Of a stretch of 36,034 nt of DNA, positions 16,395-24,339 are shown one piece after another. The stretch lies in the NCBI GenBank assembly GCA_025351745.1, contig JANXVI010000307.1:1-36034 (forward strand), read 5' to 3'. The stretch is from Rhodoferax sp. (GTDB lineage: Bacteria; Pseudomonadota; Gammaproteobacteria; Burkholderiales; Burkholderiaceae_C). The position numbers were made by a program, and so were the translations under genes. The notes under the pieces are model-generated. The model made no database searches. It saw nothing but the letters and a program-made list of their open reading frames with translations, and was not told the origin of the DNA. Position 1 is the first letter of the stretch. The number at the start of each line of letters is the position of its first letter.

Positions 16395-16426
16395 AGGGTG
16401 TGTGAAATAGCATTTTCACACACCCT
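16395..16426. promoter_or_regulatory. Perfect 13-bp inverted repeat
   Basis: AGGGTGTGTGAAA and TTTCACACACCCT are exact complements around a 6-base loop (TAGCAT). No T-tract follows on either side. It lies 66 bp upstream of the C13 peptidase start and 72 bp past the 16498 gene stop, so an operator or mRNA stem is as likely as a terminator. Confidence 0.55.
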
Positions 16427-16439
16427 CAATAGCATAAAG

Positions 16440-16490
16440 TGCCTGTAGCCCTCTAAAAACGGTTGTTTATAGCTATAAAAAATGTAGCAT
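16440..16490 (-). repeat. Dispersed intergenic repeat, copy 2
   Basis: The minus strand reads TTTTTTATAGCTATAAACAA ... AGAGGGCTACAGGC, with the same layout as the other copies but one base different in the core (TAGAGGGCTA for ACGAGGGCTA). It lies just beyond the stop of the 16498 gene. Confidence 0.5.
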
Positions 16491-16497
16491 AACTAAC

Positions 16498-17076
16498 CTA
16501 TTTAGGCGCAGGGTTTACCAATTCGGGCTTGATCTTGTAGCCGCTGGAGTTGTCGGGCGCTTTGTGACCATTGACATCGCCGCCCGCGCCACGTGCGCCG
16601 TTGGTTGAACCCCCGCTGCCTGCGCCATGCTTCGCCGCATTTTTAAGCGACTCTGCAGTTCGCCCCTGCTCCGCTGCGCCGCCCGCGCCTGTGTCGCCGG
16701 TCTTTGCCGCCAAGTCTGCAGGCTGCCACACTGGCACGATGCCTTTGCCTTTGAGTACGGTATTGAACAAATCGTTTTTGCTGGTGTGGCGCAGCCCACC
16801 TTTGAGCGCAGCCAATTTTTTAACGATGTCTTTGTAGTCGGGGCGTGCTGTGCCTTTGCCATCGCCATCGGGGTTGGGGTTGGTGCCTGAAACCGTACCG
16901 TCTGCGTTGTAGAAAATTGCATAGACTTGCCCATTTTTGTCGTAGTACAGCTCGGTCACCGAGCCGTCTTCGTTTATGTCGGTATAGACGGGTGTATCTG
17001 CAAGCGCCGCACCTCCAAATAGCAGCGATGCGAGCAGCAAAAAGAATGCGCAGAAGGTGCGTAGCGATGTTGTCAT
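16498..17076 (-). CDS. Secreted Gly/Asp-rich protein with DxDxDG-like loops
   Basis: A 192-residue protein with a signal peptide (cleavage after AALA). A repeat-like region follows (DINEDGSVTELYYDKNGQVY, then YNADGTVSG, then NPNPDGDGKG) whose DxNxDG and DxDGDG loops resemble Ca2+-binding motifs of EF-hand or thrombospondin type 3. A middle helix (DYKDIVKKLAALKGGL) and a Gly/Ala-rich low-complexity tail end the protein. AAAGGACA seven bases upstream supports ATG 17076. I do not recognise the family; calcium binding is inference. Confidence 0.75.
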   Translation of the reverse strand: MTTSLRTFCAFFLLLASLLFGGAALADTPVYTDINEDGSVTELYYDKNGQVYAIFYNADGTVSGTNPNPDGDGKGTARPDYKDIVKKLAALKGGLRHTSKNDLFNTVLKGKGIVPVWQPADLAAKTGDTGAGGAAEQGRTAESLKNAAKHGAGSGGSTNGARGAGGDVNGHKAPDNSSGYKIKPELVNPAPK

Positions 17077-17223
17077 GGTTTGTCCTTTGAAATGAAGTTG
17101 TGTACCGTGCAAGGTGATCAAAAATTACACGTAGTTAAGAAACAGCGGGATCGGCGGCGTACTCGGGCACGCAACCTTAACCGCCCCCCGTGTGATGCTG
17201 CTGCGACAGCGTCATACTTTCCC

Positions 17224-18441
17224 TTATGGAGTGATAGTGAAGAAGACCTGCCCTTTGCCAGCGGGAGGAATGGCGCAACTCAACTCGCCGGGCTTGAGCT
17301 CGCCCTGCATGGCTGGTTGTAAAAAAACCGTCCACTTCCCCGGCGCCAGTGCTTGTCCCAGGTTGTTCAGATTCCATTGAATCTGGTTTTTTCCATAGGT
17401 CCTGGAAGACAAAGGAATATCGTCACTGAGATTGATAAATGGAAGAGGGCGCGCTTTGATGGTGTAGGCGCAACTGACACCCGTTGCCGATAACGTTGCA
17501 TCGATCGTTTGTCCTGCCGCATAGCTCTGACCAGAAATGGTCAAGTCTGTAAGGGTGCCGGGCTTGGGAAGCGGAGTCGGCGTAGCGACTGCTATCGCAA
17601 CATCCAGTTTGACAGGCGCTACATTCAACTCGAGGCTGGGTTCGCCCAGACAGCCTTTGTTGTCTGCCTTGTCAGTGCTGCTCTCATAAACCTCGAACCT
17701 TACTCCGTGGTTTGCCGCTGGTTTTGGTACGGTCAGCGATCCCTTGCCGATGTCGATGTTGCCAGATACATAGACCATCGCGTTGTCGCTGAGGGGCGTT
17801 TTGTCCGGAAGCGAAAGCGTGCGCAAATGGTAGTTGCAGGTTGCGCTTCCGCTACCGTGAACGTTCACGATCCAATACGTGCTGGTGTCTACCACACTGA
17901 CAATTTTGGTAACCATGGATCCGAAGTTCGGTGTGGGCGCGGGTGGGGGTTTGACTTCAAAGTCAGCGGAGGCATTGCCGTTGCAGAGGTTGCCGCTTTC
18001 CGAACGCGCTGTGATCGCAGCTCGAAACTTGCCACCCTGGGCAATAGTAATTGCGCCGGGGTTGTACTCAGTGGATGTCGCGGTCTCGAATCCGCCATTA
18101 AAATTTGCTCTGAAGAGTTCAAAGTTGATGGCACCGTTTCCCTCATTGGCGGTAGTGACGGTGTAGGTAAGCATGCAAGTGCTGGTCTGCCCGCTTAAGG
18201 AGATCGTCGAATAGAGCGCAACGGAACCGGCCGGGAAAACAGCGCCGCCCTTGAGCGTAAGCTTGTTGATGGTTGCCTTGGCATTGATCGGAATTTGGGC
18301 CTGCGCCACGGGCGTTACAGCCACCTTGGGGTTCGGGGGGCTGCCACTCGAACCCGCGCGAGGGCCGTTGACTGCTGCTTGCGCAAAGCCTGCTGTCACA
18401 AGGCCCAGTGTCAAAAGTGAAATACGAAAATTGATGTTCAA
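17224..18441 (-). CDS. Secreted protein with three Cys-paired repeat domains
   Basis: A 405-residue protein with a signal peptide (cleavage near AQA-AVNG). Residues 50-165, 170-277 and 290-405 are three related beta-rich domains. Each has one Cys near an xC-x(1-2)-Y motif and a second Cys near the domain end: Cys 89/153, 202/264 and 324/389, spacings 64, 62 and 65. These six are the only Cys residues and probably form three disulfides, pointing to a periplasmic or extracellular immunoglobulin-like repeat protein. The start is TTG 18441, unusual but forced: an in-frame TAA lies just upstream and GGAGA sits seven bases before the TTG. A shorter likely relative lies at 21627-22046. Function unknown. 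Confidence 0.82.
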   Translation of the reverse strand: MNINFRISLLTLGLVTAGFAQAAVNGPRAGSSGSPPNPKVAVTPVAQAQIPINAKATINKLTLKGGAVFPAGSVALYSTISLSGQTSTCMLTYTVTTANEGNGAINFELFRANFNGGFETATSTEYNPGAITIAQGGKFRAAITARSESGNLCNGNASADFEVKPPPAPTPNFGSMVTKIVSVVDTSTYWIVNVHGSGSATCNYHLRTLSLPDKTPLSDNAMVYVSGNIDIGKGSLTVPKPAANHGVRFEVYESSTDKADNKGCLGEPSLELNVAPVKLDVAIAVATPTPLPKPGTLTDLTISGQSYAAGQTIDATLSATGVSCAYTIKARPLPFINLSDDIPLSSRTYGKNQIQWNLNNLGQALAPGKWTVFLQPAMQGELKPGELSCAIPPAGKGQVFFTITP

Positions 18442-18735
18442 GATTATTCTCCAGAATGTAAATCAGTCGAGTGGCAATTACCGGATGCAAGTTCCCCATT
18501 CCGCCCTTTAGTCGATGCGCAAATCGATTGGGTTCAAAACATTTCATTAGCTATCCCAGCGCAGTCCATCCGTCACACAGGAGGCACGCCAAAGAATGTC
18601 TTCAATGGAATCAACAGCCAAAATTTTTCGGCTAAGTATGGGTCGGCACTTACAGGTGGTTTTGGTCGCATGCTGCCTGCACCCCAGTCAGTTCATGCAC
18701 TTGGGCTTGCGATCAAAGCCGACAGATCAACCCCA

Positions 18736-19080
18736 TCACCGGAAGAATTTTTGAAACGCACCCGTGGCCATCATGTCTACTTCGATGGCATGCGTGCTCG
18801 GACCCGCCAGATCAATAATCGCGCTGTCCGGTACGGCATAAAAGTCGCGGATGTATTCCCACGCACTCTGGGTTCGGGCGCAGTACTCGCTTTCAATGCC
18901 GTCAAGCGCGCCTCGGGCCTGCCTGCTCGCGGCGTCAAAATCCATCGCGGTTGTAAAGCGGCTGCCGTTGCGGGTAAAGCCCGCATCTGCCATGCGCGCG
19001 CAAATGGAATGCCACAACTCGCGGCAGGCTACGAAGGATTGCGTTTCGTAGTGCAGGCTAATGATGATTGCAGTTTGCAT
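18736..19080 (-). CDS. 114-residue protein of unknown function
   Basis: A short alpha/beta-looking protein starting MQTAIIISLHYETQSFVACR. No signal peptide or motif is recognised. Its ATG follows the stop of the 27-residue frame after only three bases (TAA CTT ATG), so translation is probably coupled. It has no RBS of its own. It is the third gene of a minus-strand trio with the ATP-grasp-like gene. The overlapping plus-strand frame looks like a shadow. Confidence 0.6.
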   Translation of the reverse strand: MQTAIIISLHYETQSFVACRELWHSICARMADAGFTRNGSRFTTAMDFDAASRQARGALDGIESEYCARTQSAWEYIRDFYAVPDSAIIDLAGPSTHAIEVDMMATGAFQKFFR

Positions 19081-19083
19081 AAG

Positions 19084-19167
19084 TTAGCACGCCTGTGGCA
19101 GGTACGCGTTCGAGGATGATGCGATCGTTGCCAATAGGAGGGCGGCATAAGAGGGGGTTTGTTTCAT
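19084..19167 (-). CDS. 27-residue signal-like peptide
   Basis: ATG 19167-19165 to TAA 19086-19084. The peptide has a polar start (MKQTPSY), a hydrophobic core (AALLLATIA), SSSNA as a possible signal-peptidase site, and a six-residue tail YLPQAC ending in Cys. GAAAGAG lies upstream, overlapping the end of the ATP-grasp-like gene 13 bp before it; the next gene starts three bases after it. It could be a leader that couples translation, a truncated secreted protein, or a small secreted product. That it is translated is inference. Confidence 0.4.
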   Translation of the reverse strand: MKQTPSYAALLLATIASSSNAYLPQAC

Positions 19168-19180
19168 AGTGTTTTCTCTT

Positions 19181-19972
19181 TCAAACCAAACAAGTGGTCC
19201 TTGTGGTGTTAGGTCGGCTAGGGCTAGGTTTTGGTTCAATCTTGGGTACGCCCACGCATCGCTTGCGGACGAGATAGGCCACCATGGCGTCGGCTATTTT
19301 TGTCTGACTGCAATGTTGGAGCTCTAGAAAGTTGCATGGAAATTCGAGTTCGACGAGCGCCAGCTTGCCATCCTTGTCTTCGAGCACTTCCGCGGCAGCA
19401 ACTTCGATCCTTGCCGCTTGCATGGCGCGCAGCGCAAGGTAAATTGCCTCTCGGGGCGGATCAGCTTGTACGAAGTTGCTACTGCCCCCATGGCCCCTGC
19501 CCAGGCTCAGTACCCCCGCAGCGATGAGGCGATTGCCGACGATGATGAGGCGGTAGGCTCTGGCGTGTTCGAAGTCCTGTACCAACACGGGGGGTGGGCC
19601 TGTCAATTGGAACGGACCCTGCAGCGAGACCGGACTGTTGACCGTCATCTCTTCCTGGTATGGGAATTCAAAGAAATCGTCGTCATAGAAGCCGATGACG
19701 CCTGGTTGCCAAAGAGCCTGTTCCAGTTGACGGCTTGCCGTGCATGTGCTTGCGCGGTAGAGAAAGTCTCCTGACTGTGGCGAGGACAATGGTTGCGCCC
19801 CGTATCCCTGCGGCGTGACCATGACTGCCGGTAGTCCAAACGCATCGCATGCGACGGAAAGTGCCTGGTTGGTGGACTGCAAGCACTCGCTCGTCACGCA
19901 AAAAAATCGAGCCGGGTACCGGGGATCGGGGGTTTTTTGTCCGGGTTTTGCGGGCGTTGAATGGAGGCACAT
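19181..19972 (-). CDS. ATP-grasp-like protein lacking the central ATP-binding part
   Basis: A 263-residue protein that reads as an ATP-grasp ligase with its middle removed. Residues 68-73 (GDFLYR) and 95-102 (FYDDDFFE) resemble the N-terminal part. PVLVQDFEHARAYRLIIVGN (128-147) resembles the QxF...RxxVVG region, and LEDKDGKLALVELEFPCNF (197-215) the metal-binding EVNxxP end, with Glu in place of the usual Asn. The 80-100 residues with the ATP-binding Lys and glycine-rich loop, expected between 105 and 128, are absent. Either a broken gene or an odd short branch. The start at ATG 19972 is bounded by an in-frame TAA. First gene of a trio. Confidence 0.55.
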   Translation of the reverse strand: MCLHSTPAKPGQKTPDPRYPARFFCVTSECLQSTNQALSVACDAFGLPAVMVTPQGYGAQPLSSPQSGDFLYRASTCTASRQLEQALWQPGVIGFYDDDFFEFPYQEEMTVNSPVSLQGPFQLTGPPPVLVQDFEHARAYRLIIVGNRLIAAGVLSLGRGHGGSSNFVQADPPREAIYLALRAMQAARIEVAAAEVLEDKDGKLALVELEFPCNFLELQHCSQTKIADAMVAYLVRKRCVGVPKIEPKPSPSRPNTTRTTCLV

Positions 19973-19987
19973 CCATTACGCGCATTC

Positions 19988-20014
19988 AATTTATGTGCCA
20001 GAAAAAATTGTCAA
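19988..20014 (-). promoter_or_regulatory. Possible promoter of the ATP-grasp trio
   Basis: The minus strand has a perfect -35 TTGACA (20014-20009) and TAAATT (19993-19988, 4/6) with a short 15-bp spacer. Transcription would start about nine bases before ATG 19972. Confidence 0.3.
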
Positions 20015-20116
20015 TGAAATCAACAATCTATAGGCAAACGCTGGTGTAGTTTTGTCTGCAAAACCAGACATTTGAGCCAGATCAATCTCACTCTCGTGAA
20101 CCCTCGTCGGGCTTCA

Positions 20117-20500
20117 TCAGAGCCCGATTGGCAGAGGGGCCGTCAATCGTAGCGTGGACCGGTCCTTGAAAGTGATGGTCCAGAACACCGGGTCTTGCGG
20201 TGTGTTCGGTACGAGGGTGGCGATGTTGTGTGGGTAGATGTGAACCATGCTTGCCCCTTCTGGCGGAGCGCCCGCGTGGTAGTGGCGGTGTGCCGCCACG
20301 GACCCCGGCAAGATGTCCAGCACATTGGATACCGATTCGACAACGCGCACACCCTGCTCGGTCTGACCAAAAACCTGGATCAGTGTTTGTCCAATCTGGT
20401 TTTCAGATACGACTTCGACAAACAGAATAGCGCCATCGTTGATGTGCACCGGCTCGATGGTGGGCGGATTCGTCGCCTTGCAAAATGGGATCATTGCCAT
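20117..20500 (-). CDS. 127-residue protein of unknown function
   Basis: A short beta-rich protein from MAMIPFCKATNPPTIEPVHI to LRLTAPLPIGL, with no signal peptide. It contains a His cluster (AAHRHYHAG) that could bind metal. AGGT about six bases upstream supports ATG 20500. Its start lies 11 bp after the PRC-barrel gene stop on the same strand, so the two are probably one operon. I do not recognise the family. Confidence 0.65.
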   Translation of the reverse strand: MAMIPFCKATNPPTIEPVHINDGAILFVEVVSENQIGQTLIQVFGQTEQGVRVVESVSNVLDILPGSVAAHRHYHAGAPPEGASMVHIYPHNIATLVPNTPQDPVFWTITFKDRSTLRLTAPLPIGL

Positions 20501-20511
20501 GGTGTACCTGC

Positions 20512-21315
20512 TCAATCCAAGAGTTCTGCGGGAACCGTTTCACGGGCATGCTCGCGTTCCCAATAGGTGGGCCGTCCATAGTGACTATAGAGTTCCAACT
20601 CGTGGCTGCGGTTCAGGTCCTCTGTGGATTCGTAGCGCGGGCTGTTCTTCACCGTATCACGGGACAGGTTGACCGACACACTGGAATCTGCCCAACTGAC
20701 TTCAGATATCCAGTCCGGTGGAATCAGCACCTTGTGACCCATCCACCAATTGCTGGTGTCCACTACCAGGTAGCGGATGGCCCATGTCCTCTCGTCGACC
20801 AGCATACTTTGTACATGTCCGATATCACCATCGCTGGCATGGATGTGATAGCCCAACACAGAATTGCAACTGCGCAGGTGGGGATCGTCGTTTTGGCGGT
20901 GTGCACGCTCGTCCCGGGCATGCGCCTCGGTTTCGGCAGTGATCAGTGGCACGATTGGGTAATACAGTCCGTCGCCCCAATAAGCATCGGCGCCCCAGTA
21001 GTAGGGGTAACTGTAGTAGTCTGCGTAGGCCATCTCGTGCTGGCGGGATACTGGCATGTCAGTATCGATGTCTGGACTGTTCTTCACTTGTTCGCGACTG
21101 AGGCTTACGCGCAGACATTTGCTGTCCCAGTCGGCGCGCTGCGCAGCGTACGGCGAAATCAACACCTTTCGGCTCGTCAACCAGGTTCCGGTGTCTACCA
21201 CCAGATAGCGGACCACCCACGATTGGTCATCGAAGAAGATATCCGCAACCTTGCCAATTTCACCGTCGGTGGCGGCTATGGCGTAACTCTGAAGCTCTTG
21301 CGAATTGCGTAGCAT
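20512..21315 (-). CDS. Double PRC-barrel domain protein
   Basis: A 267-residue protein with two PRC-barrel units. Residues 1-90 contain SYAIAATDGEIGKVADIFFD, then WVVRYLVVDTGTWLTSRKVL. Residues 150-240 contain GYHIHASDGDIGHVQSMLVD, then WAIRYLVVDTSNWWMGHKVL. Between them is a Tyr/Trp-rich linker (YADYYSYPYYWGADAYWGDG) and a charged stretch. PRC-barrels occur in RimM, photosynthetic reaction centre H subunits and many stress-associated proteins. GGGGAGG about five bases before ATG gives a strong start. The 127-residue gene follows. Confidence 0.9.
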   Translation of the reverse strand: MLRNSQELQSYAIAATDGEIGKVADIFFDDQSWVVRYLVVDTGTWLTSRKVLISPYAAQRADWDSKCLRVSLSREQVKNSPDIDTDMPVSRQHEMAYADYYSYPYYWGADAYWGDGLYYPIVPLITAETEAHARDERAHRQNDDPHLRSCNSVLGYHIHASDGDIGHVQSMLVDERTWAIRYLVVDTSNWWMGHKVLIPPDWISEVSWADSSVSVNLSRDTVKNSPRYESTEDLNRSHELELYSHYGRPTYWEREHARETVPAELLD

Positions 21316-21626
21316 GGTGCCTCCCCTTCGTCATTGCAAAACAGAATTTCATCATGGGGGCGAGGCGTCGTTTGGTCTGTGCGCCTGCACACAGACGTCC
21401 AACCTGAGGCAGGGTTGGGGCCAAAGCTCCACGCGTGCGCAAAGCTTCACTGTCCGCTGGACATAGCTGACGTCGTATGCGGTTGAATGTATTTTTGCGC
21501 GGCCTGTCAAATGTCAAAGGCGTAGCTCGGCGGCGTGCCACAACTCGTGCAGGTTATGTCCCATTCAACCCCTTGCGGTGACAGAGCTGCACCTGGAGAT
21601 GCCGGGCGGTTGAGCACGTTCAGTAA
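21316..21626. other. 311-bp intergenic region
   Basis: Between the PRC-barrel gene and the small Cys-pair gene. Frames here lack start signals and read as noise. No repeat, terminator or RNA gene is recognised. Confidence 0.5.
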
Positions 21627-22046
21627 CTATGGCTCCACGTGCGTGGAAGCCGTTGCGGTGCCGGTGCAACTGCCTATGCCCTTTGCGGTCCACTGCGTGT
21701 TTCCCAACGGCGGCGCTGGGTGGAGATTGACGACAGCGGGGAGGGTAGCAACATCTGCAGGACTGTTGAATGTGAATTTCAGGCCCCCGCCTTCAATGGT
21801 GAAGCTGCAATGGCCGTTGCCACCCACATCAAGCGTTGTCGCACCGCCGCCGTGGTCTGTCCAGGGGTGCTGAACGAGTGTCGTCAGCATGGGAGGTTTC
21901 AATTGCATTGAAGATTTCGAAGAGACCGTTCCTTGAGGCGTGACCTGTGTCGCTGGATTGGGTGGTTGGGCGGCCAGTGCCTGACCTGCGACCATCGAGG
22001 TGGTCAAAACTGCGAGGGCCGACAGGCGGTGGTTGCGAAAGTTCAT
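21627..22046 (-). CDS. Small secreted Cys-pair protein
   Basis: A 139-residue protein with a signal peptide (cleavage after ALA, about residue 25) and a Pro-rich start PPNPATQVTP. The single beta-rich domain has two Cys residues (80 and 127). The context GNGHCSFTI and GIGSCTGTAT resembles the Cys sites of the three-domain protein at 17224-18441, which also has PPNPKVAVTP after its signal peptide. I read it as a one-domain relative. GGAGA five bases upstream supports the start. Function unknown. Confidence 0.75.
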   Translation of the reverse strand: MNFRNHRLSALAVLTTSMVAGQALAAQPPNPATQVTPQGTVSSKSSMQLKPPMLTTLVQHPWTDHGGGATTLDVGGNGHCSFTIEGGGLKFTFNSPADVATLPAVVNLHPAPPLGNTQWTAKGIGSCTGTATASTHVEP

Positions 22047-22242
22047 GGGGTTCTCCAGTTATGGTTTAAAACATCAGTGCGGGTTGCACGTATGAGTCGC
22101 AGCGTCTGAAAGATCGGTTCAACCGAACTTCGGCGATCGCAGTGGCTGGTGTGGGCGGCTTTCGCGCAAGCAGTTTGCGAAAGTCATTCGCGGTTAATTT
22201 CACCAGCAAGTGTGGAAGTGGCCGCCATAAAGCGCTCAGAAC

Positions 22243-24339
22243 CTATAACCCCACCATCTCGCGCCTAAACCCCACTGCACCCTGCATATCCACATCTGTA
22301 TCCATCTCCCTGGCCGCCTTGTGTCCCGCATAGACAGCAGCAGCCACGGTGCCAGGTGCGAAGGCATCACCTGCACACTGCACCGACTTGACACCTGCAG
22401 CGTGCCATTCGTCGTGACGGGCTTGCAGTGCCGCAAATACACTGTCCACCGGGTCGCGCATGGTGACCAGCAGAAGACAGGCGCAGCGCAGCGACGTGCG
22501 TGCATCGGTATAGGTGTTGGACAGCTCGACGCGCAAGCCATCGGGGCCGTTCGATACGCTGGCGATGGCCGTGCTGGTCCGGATGCGGACGCCCATCTTC
22601 AACAACCCCGCCTGAATGCGCAGCTGCTCCATCGTCATGTCGGTGAACTCGGAGACTTTGACCGATGGAGTGACCAGATGCACCTCCAGCCCTTGTTGAC
22701 ACAAGCGCTCGGCCATGGCACCCGCCATGTAGTAGTGGTCGTCGTCATAGACCAACACGGGGGAGGTCAGTGCGGCACCGGCAAAAACCTGGTCGGGGCT
22801 GAACACTTTGGGTTGTACGTCGACCTGTGAAATGCCGTCGATGGCTGCACGGTGTTGGCGGCCCAGGCCGTCTTTGCGCCAGCATGCGCCAGTGGCGATG
22901 AAGACGCGGTTGAAGCCAAACTCCAGCACCTCGTCCGCAGTCAAGCAGCTGTCCAGGTACAGGTTGACATTCGCCATCTTTTGGATCTGCAGCATCCGGT
23001 GGTCGGCCACGCGCATCCAAGTGGCCAGACCGGGCAGGGCGGCGTCATTGATCAATCGGCCGCCCACGCGCGTGCCCGCATCGACCAGCGCCACTTCGTA
23101 GCCGCGTTGGCCCAGAGCGCGTGTCAGCTCCAAACCGGTGGGGCCGGCACCGACGACCAGTACCGTGTCTTTGGACTGGGCCGGTGCAATGCGCTCGGGG
23201 TGCCAGCCCTTGCGCCACTCTTCGCCCATCGTCGGGTTTTGTGTGCAGCGTATCGGCACGCACTGGTTGTCGCCGGTCACGCAAATGTTGCAGCCTATGC
23301 ACTCGCGGATATCGTCGAAACGGCCCTCGAAGATCTTGCGCGGCAAAAATGGGTCGGCAATCGACGGGCGGGCTGCACCAATCAAATCCATGACACCACG
23401 CTTGATAGCCGACACCATGGCGTCGGGTGATGTGTAGCGGCCCACGCCCACCACCGGTTTGGTGGTCAGCGACTTCACATGGGCGATGTATTGCTCTTGA
23501 TAACCCTCTTGCGAAAAACGCGCCGTCTGGCTGTCGTTGGACCAGTCGGCGATGTTGACGTCCCACAGATCGGGCAGCTCCGCCAGCATGGCAATGGCGT
23601 CGCGGCCTTCGTTTTCGGACGTGATGCCCAGTGGTCCCAGCAATTGGTCCACGGCCAGGCGCACGGCCACGGCGCAGCGGTCGCCCACGGCGTCTTTGGT
23701 GTCTTCGATCAGCTCACGCAAAAAGCGCACACGGTTCTCCAGACTGCCGCCGTATTCGTCGGTTCGGCGGTTGCTGCGACGCGACAAGAAGTGCATCGGC
23801 AGGCCCAGGTCGTGACCCGCATAGACGTAGACGATGTCAAAACCGGCGTCGCGGGCGCGCAGCGATGCGGCGCGGTGCCAGCGGCGCACGTTGGCGATGT
23901 CGTTCTTGTCCATGCTGCGCGCCTGGATCGGGTCCGTGGCCTTGACTGGTGTGTGCGATGGCGCCATCGGTATCTCGCGGCTGTATCGGTTGGGCGTGGC
24001 GTAGCCGTTGAAGAACAGCTCGGCACCGGCCAGCGCACCGTGGGCATGGCAGGCGTCCGTCATCAGGCGCAGCGCGGGGATGTCGCTGTCGTCCCACAGC
24101 CGGCCCTCAAAGTGTGGCGCGATCTCGGAGAACGGGCTGATCTCGATTTCCTCGGTGCACACCACGCCCCAGCCGCCCTCGGCTTTGACACCACGCATCG
24201 CTGCGAGGGATTGCGGCTTGCCGTGGCCCATGCCGTTGCAATGGGGCACCTGGTAGAAGCGGTTCTTGGTGGTGACGGGGCCGATCTGAACCGGCTCAAA
24301 AAGAATGTCGTAACGGGGGTGTCGCGGGGTCGTCAACAT
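22243..24339 (-). CDS. Trimethylamine dehydrogenase-like FMN/4Fe-4S/FAD-domain oxidoreductase
   Basis: A 698-residue protein in the Old Yellow Enzyme/dimethylamine-trimethylamine dehydrogenase family. The N-terminal TIM barrel has NRFYQVPHC, whose Cys 34 corresponds to the covalent 6-S-cysteinyl-FMN Cys of TMADH, and DIVYVYAGH in the active site. The Fe-S motif is CIGCNIC plus CTQNP (Cys 347, 350, 353, 365; an extra Cys at 360). A nucleotide-binding fold starts at VLVVGAGPTG (393-402). The aromatic residue of the TMADH amine box (Tyr after TE) is replaced by Glu here (CTEEIEI), so the substrate may differ. The start follows the family beginning (TPRHPRYDILFEP); the frame opens at 24525. No electron-transfer flavoprotein genes are adjacent. 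Confidence 0.88.
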   Translation of the reverse strand: MLTTPRHPRYDILFEPVQIGPVTTKNRFYQVPHCNGMGHGKPQSLAAMRGVKAEGGWGVVCTEEIEISPFSEIAPHFEGRLWDDSDIPALRLMTDACHAHGALAGAELFFNGYATPNRYSREIPMAPSHTPVKATDPIQARSMDKNDIANVRRWHRAASLRARDAGFDIVYVYAGHDLGLPMHFLSRRSNRRTDEYGGSLENRVRFLRELIEDTKDAVGDRCAVAVRLAVDQLLGPLGITSENEGRDAIAMLAELPDLWDVNIADWSNDSQTARFSQEGYQEQYIAHVKSLTTKPVVGVGRYTSPDAMVSAIKRGVMDLIGAARPSIADPFLPRKIFEGRFDDIRECIGCNICVTGDNQCVPIRCTQNPTMGEEWRKGWHPERIAPAQSKDTVLVVGAGPTGLELTRALGQRGYEVALVDAGTRVGGRLINDAALPGLATWMRVADHRMLQIQKMANVNLYLDSCLTADEVLEFGFNRVFIATGACWRKDGLGRQHRAAIDGISQVDVQPKVFSPDQVFAGAALTSPVLVYDDDHYYMAGAMAERLCQQGLEVHLVTPSVKVSEFTDMTMEQLRIQAGLLKMGVRIRTSTAIASVSNGPDGLRVELSNTYTDARTSLRCACLLLVTMRDPVDSVFAALQARHDEWHAAGVKSVQCAGDAFAPGTVAAAVYAGHKAAREMDTDVDMQGAVGFRREMVGL

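Noticed and set aside
18596..18754. Plus-strand 52-codon frame downstream of AGGAGG
   Set aside because: Spacing to the ATG is about 11 bases, the product lacks structure, and it overlaps the end of the minus-strand 114-residue gene.
18670..19119. Plus-strand 149-codon frame
   Set aside because: It is opposite the minus-strand 114-residue gene and reads as its antisense shadow.
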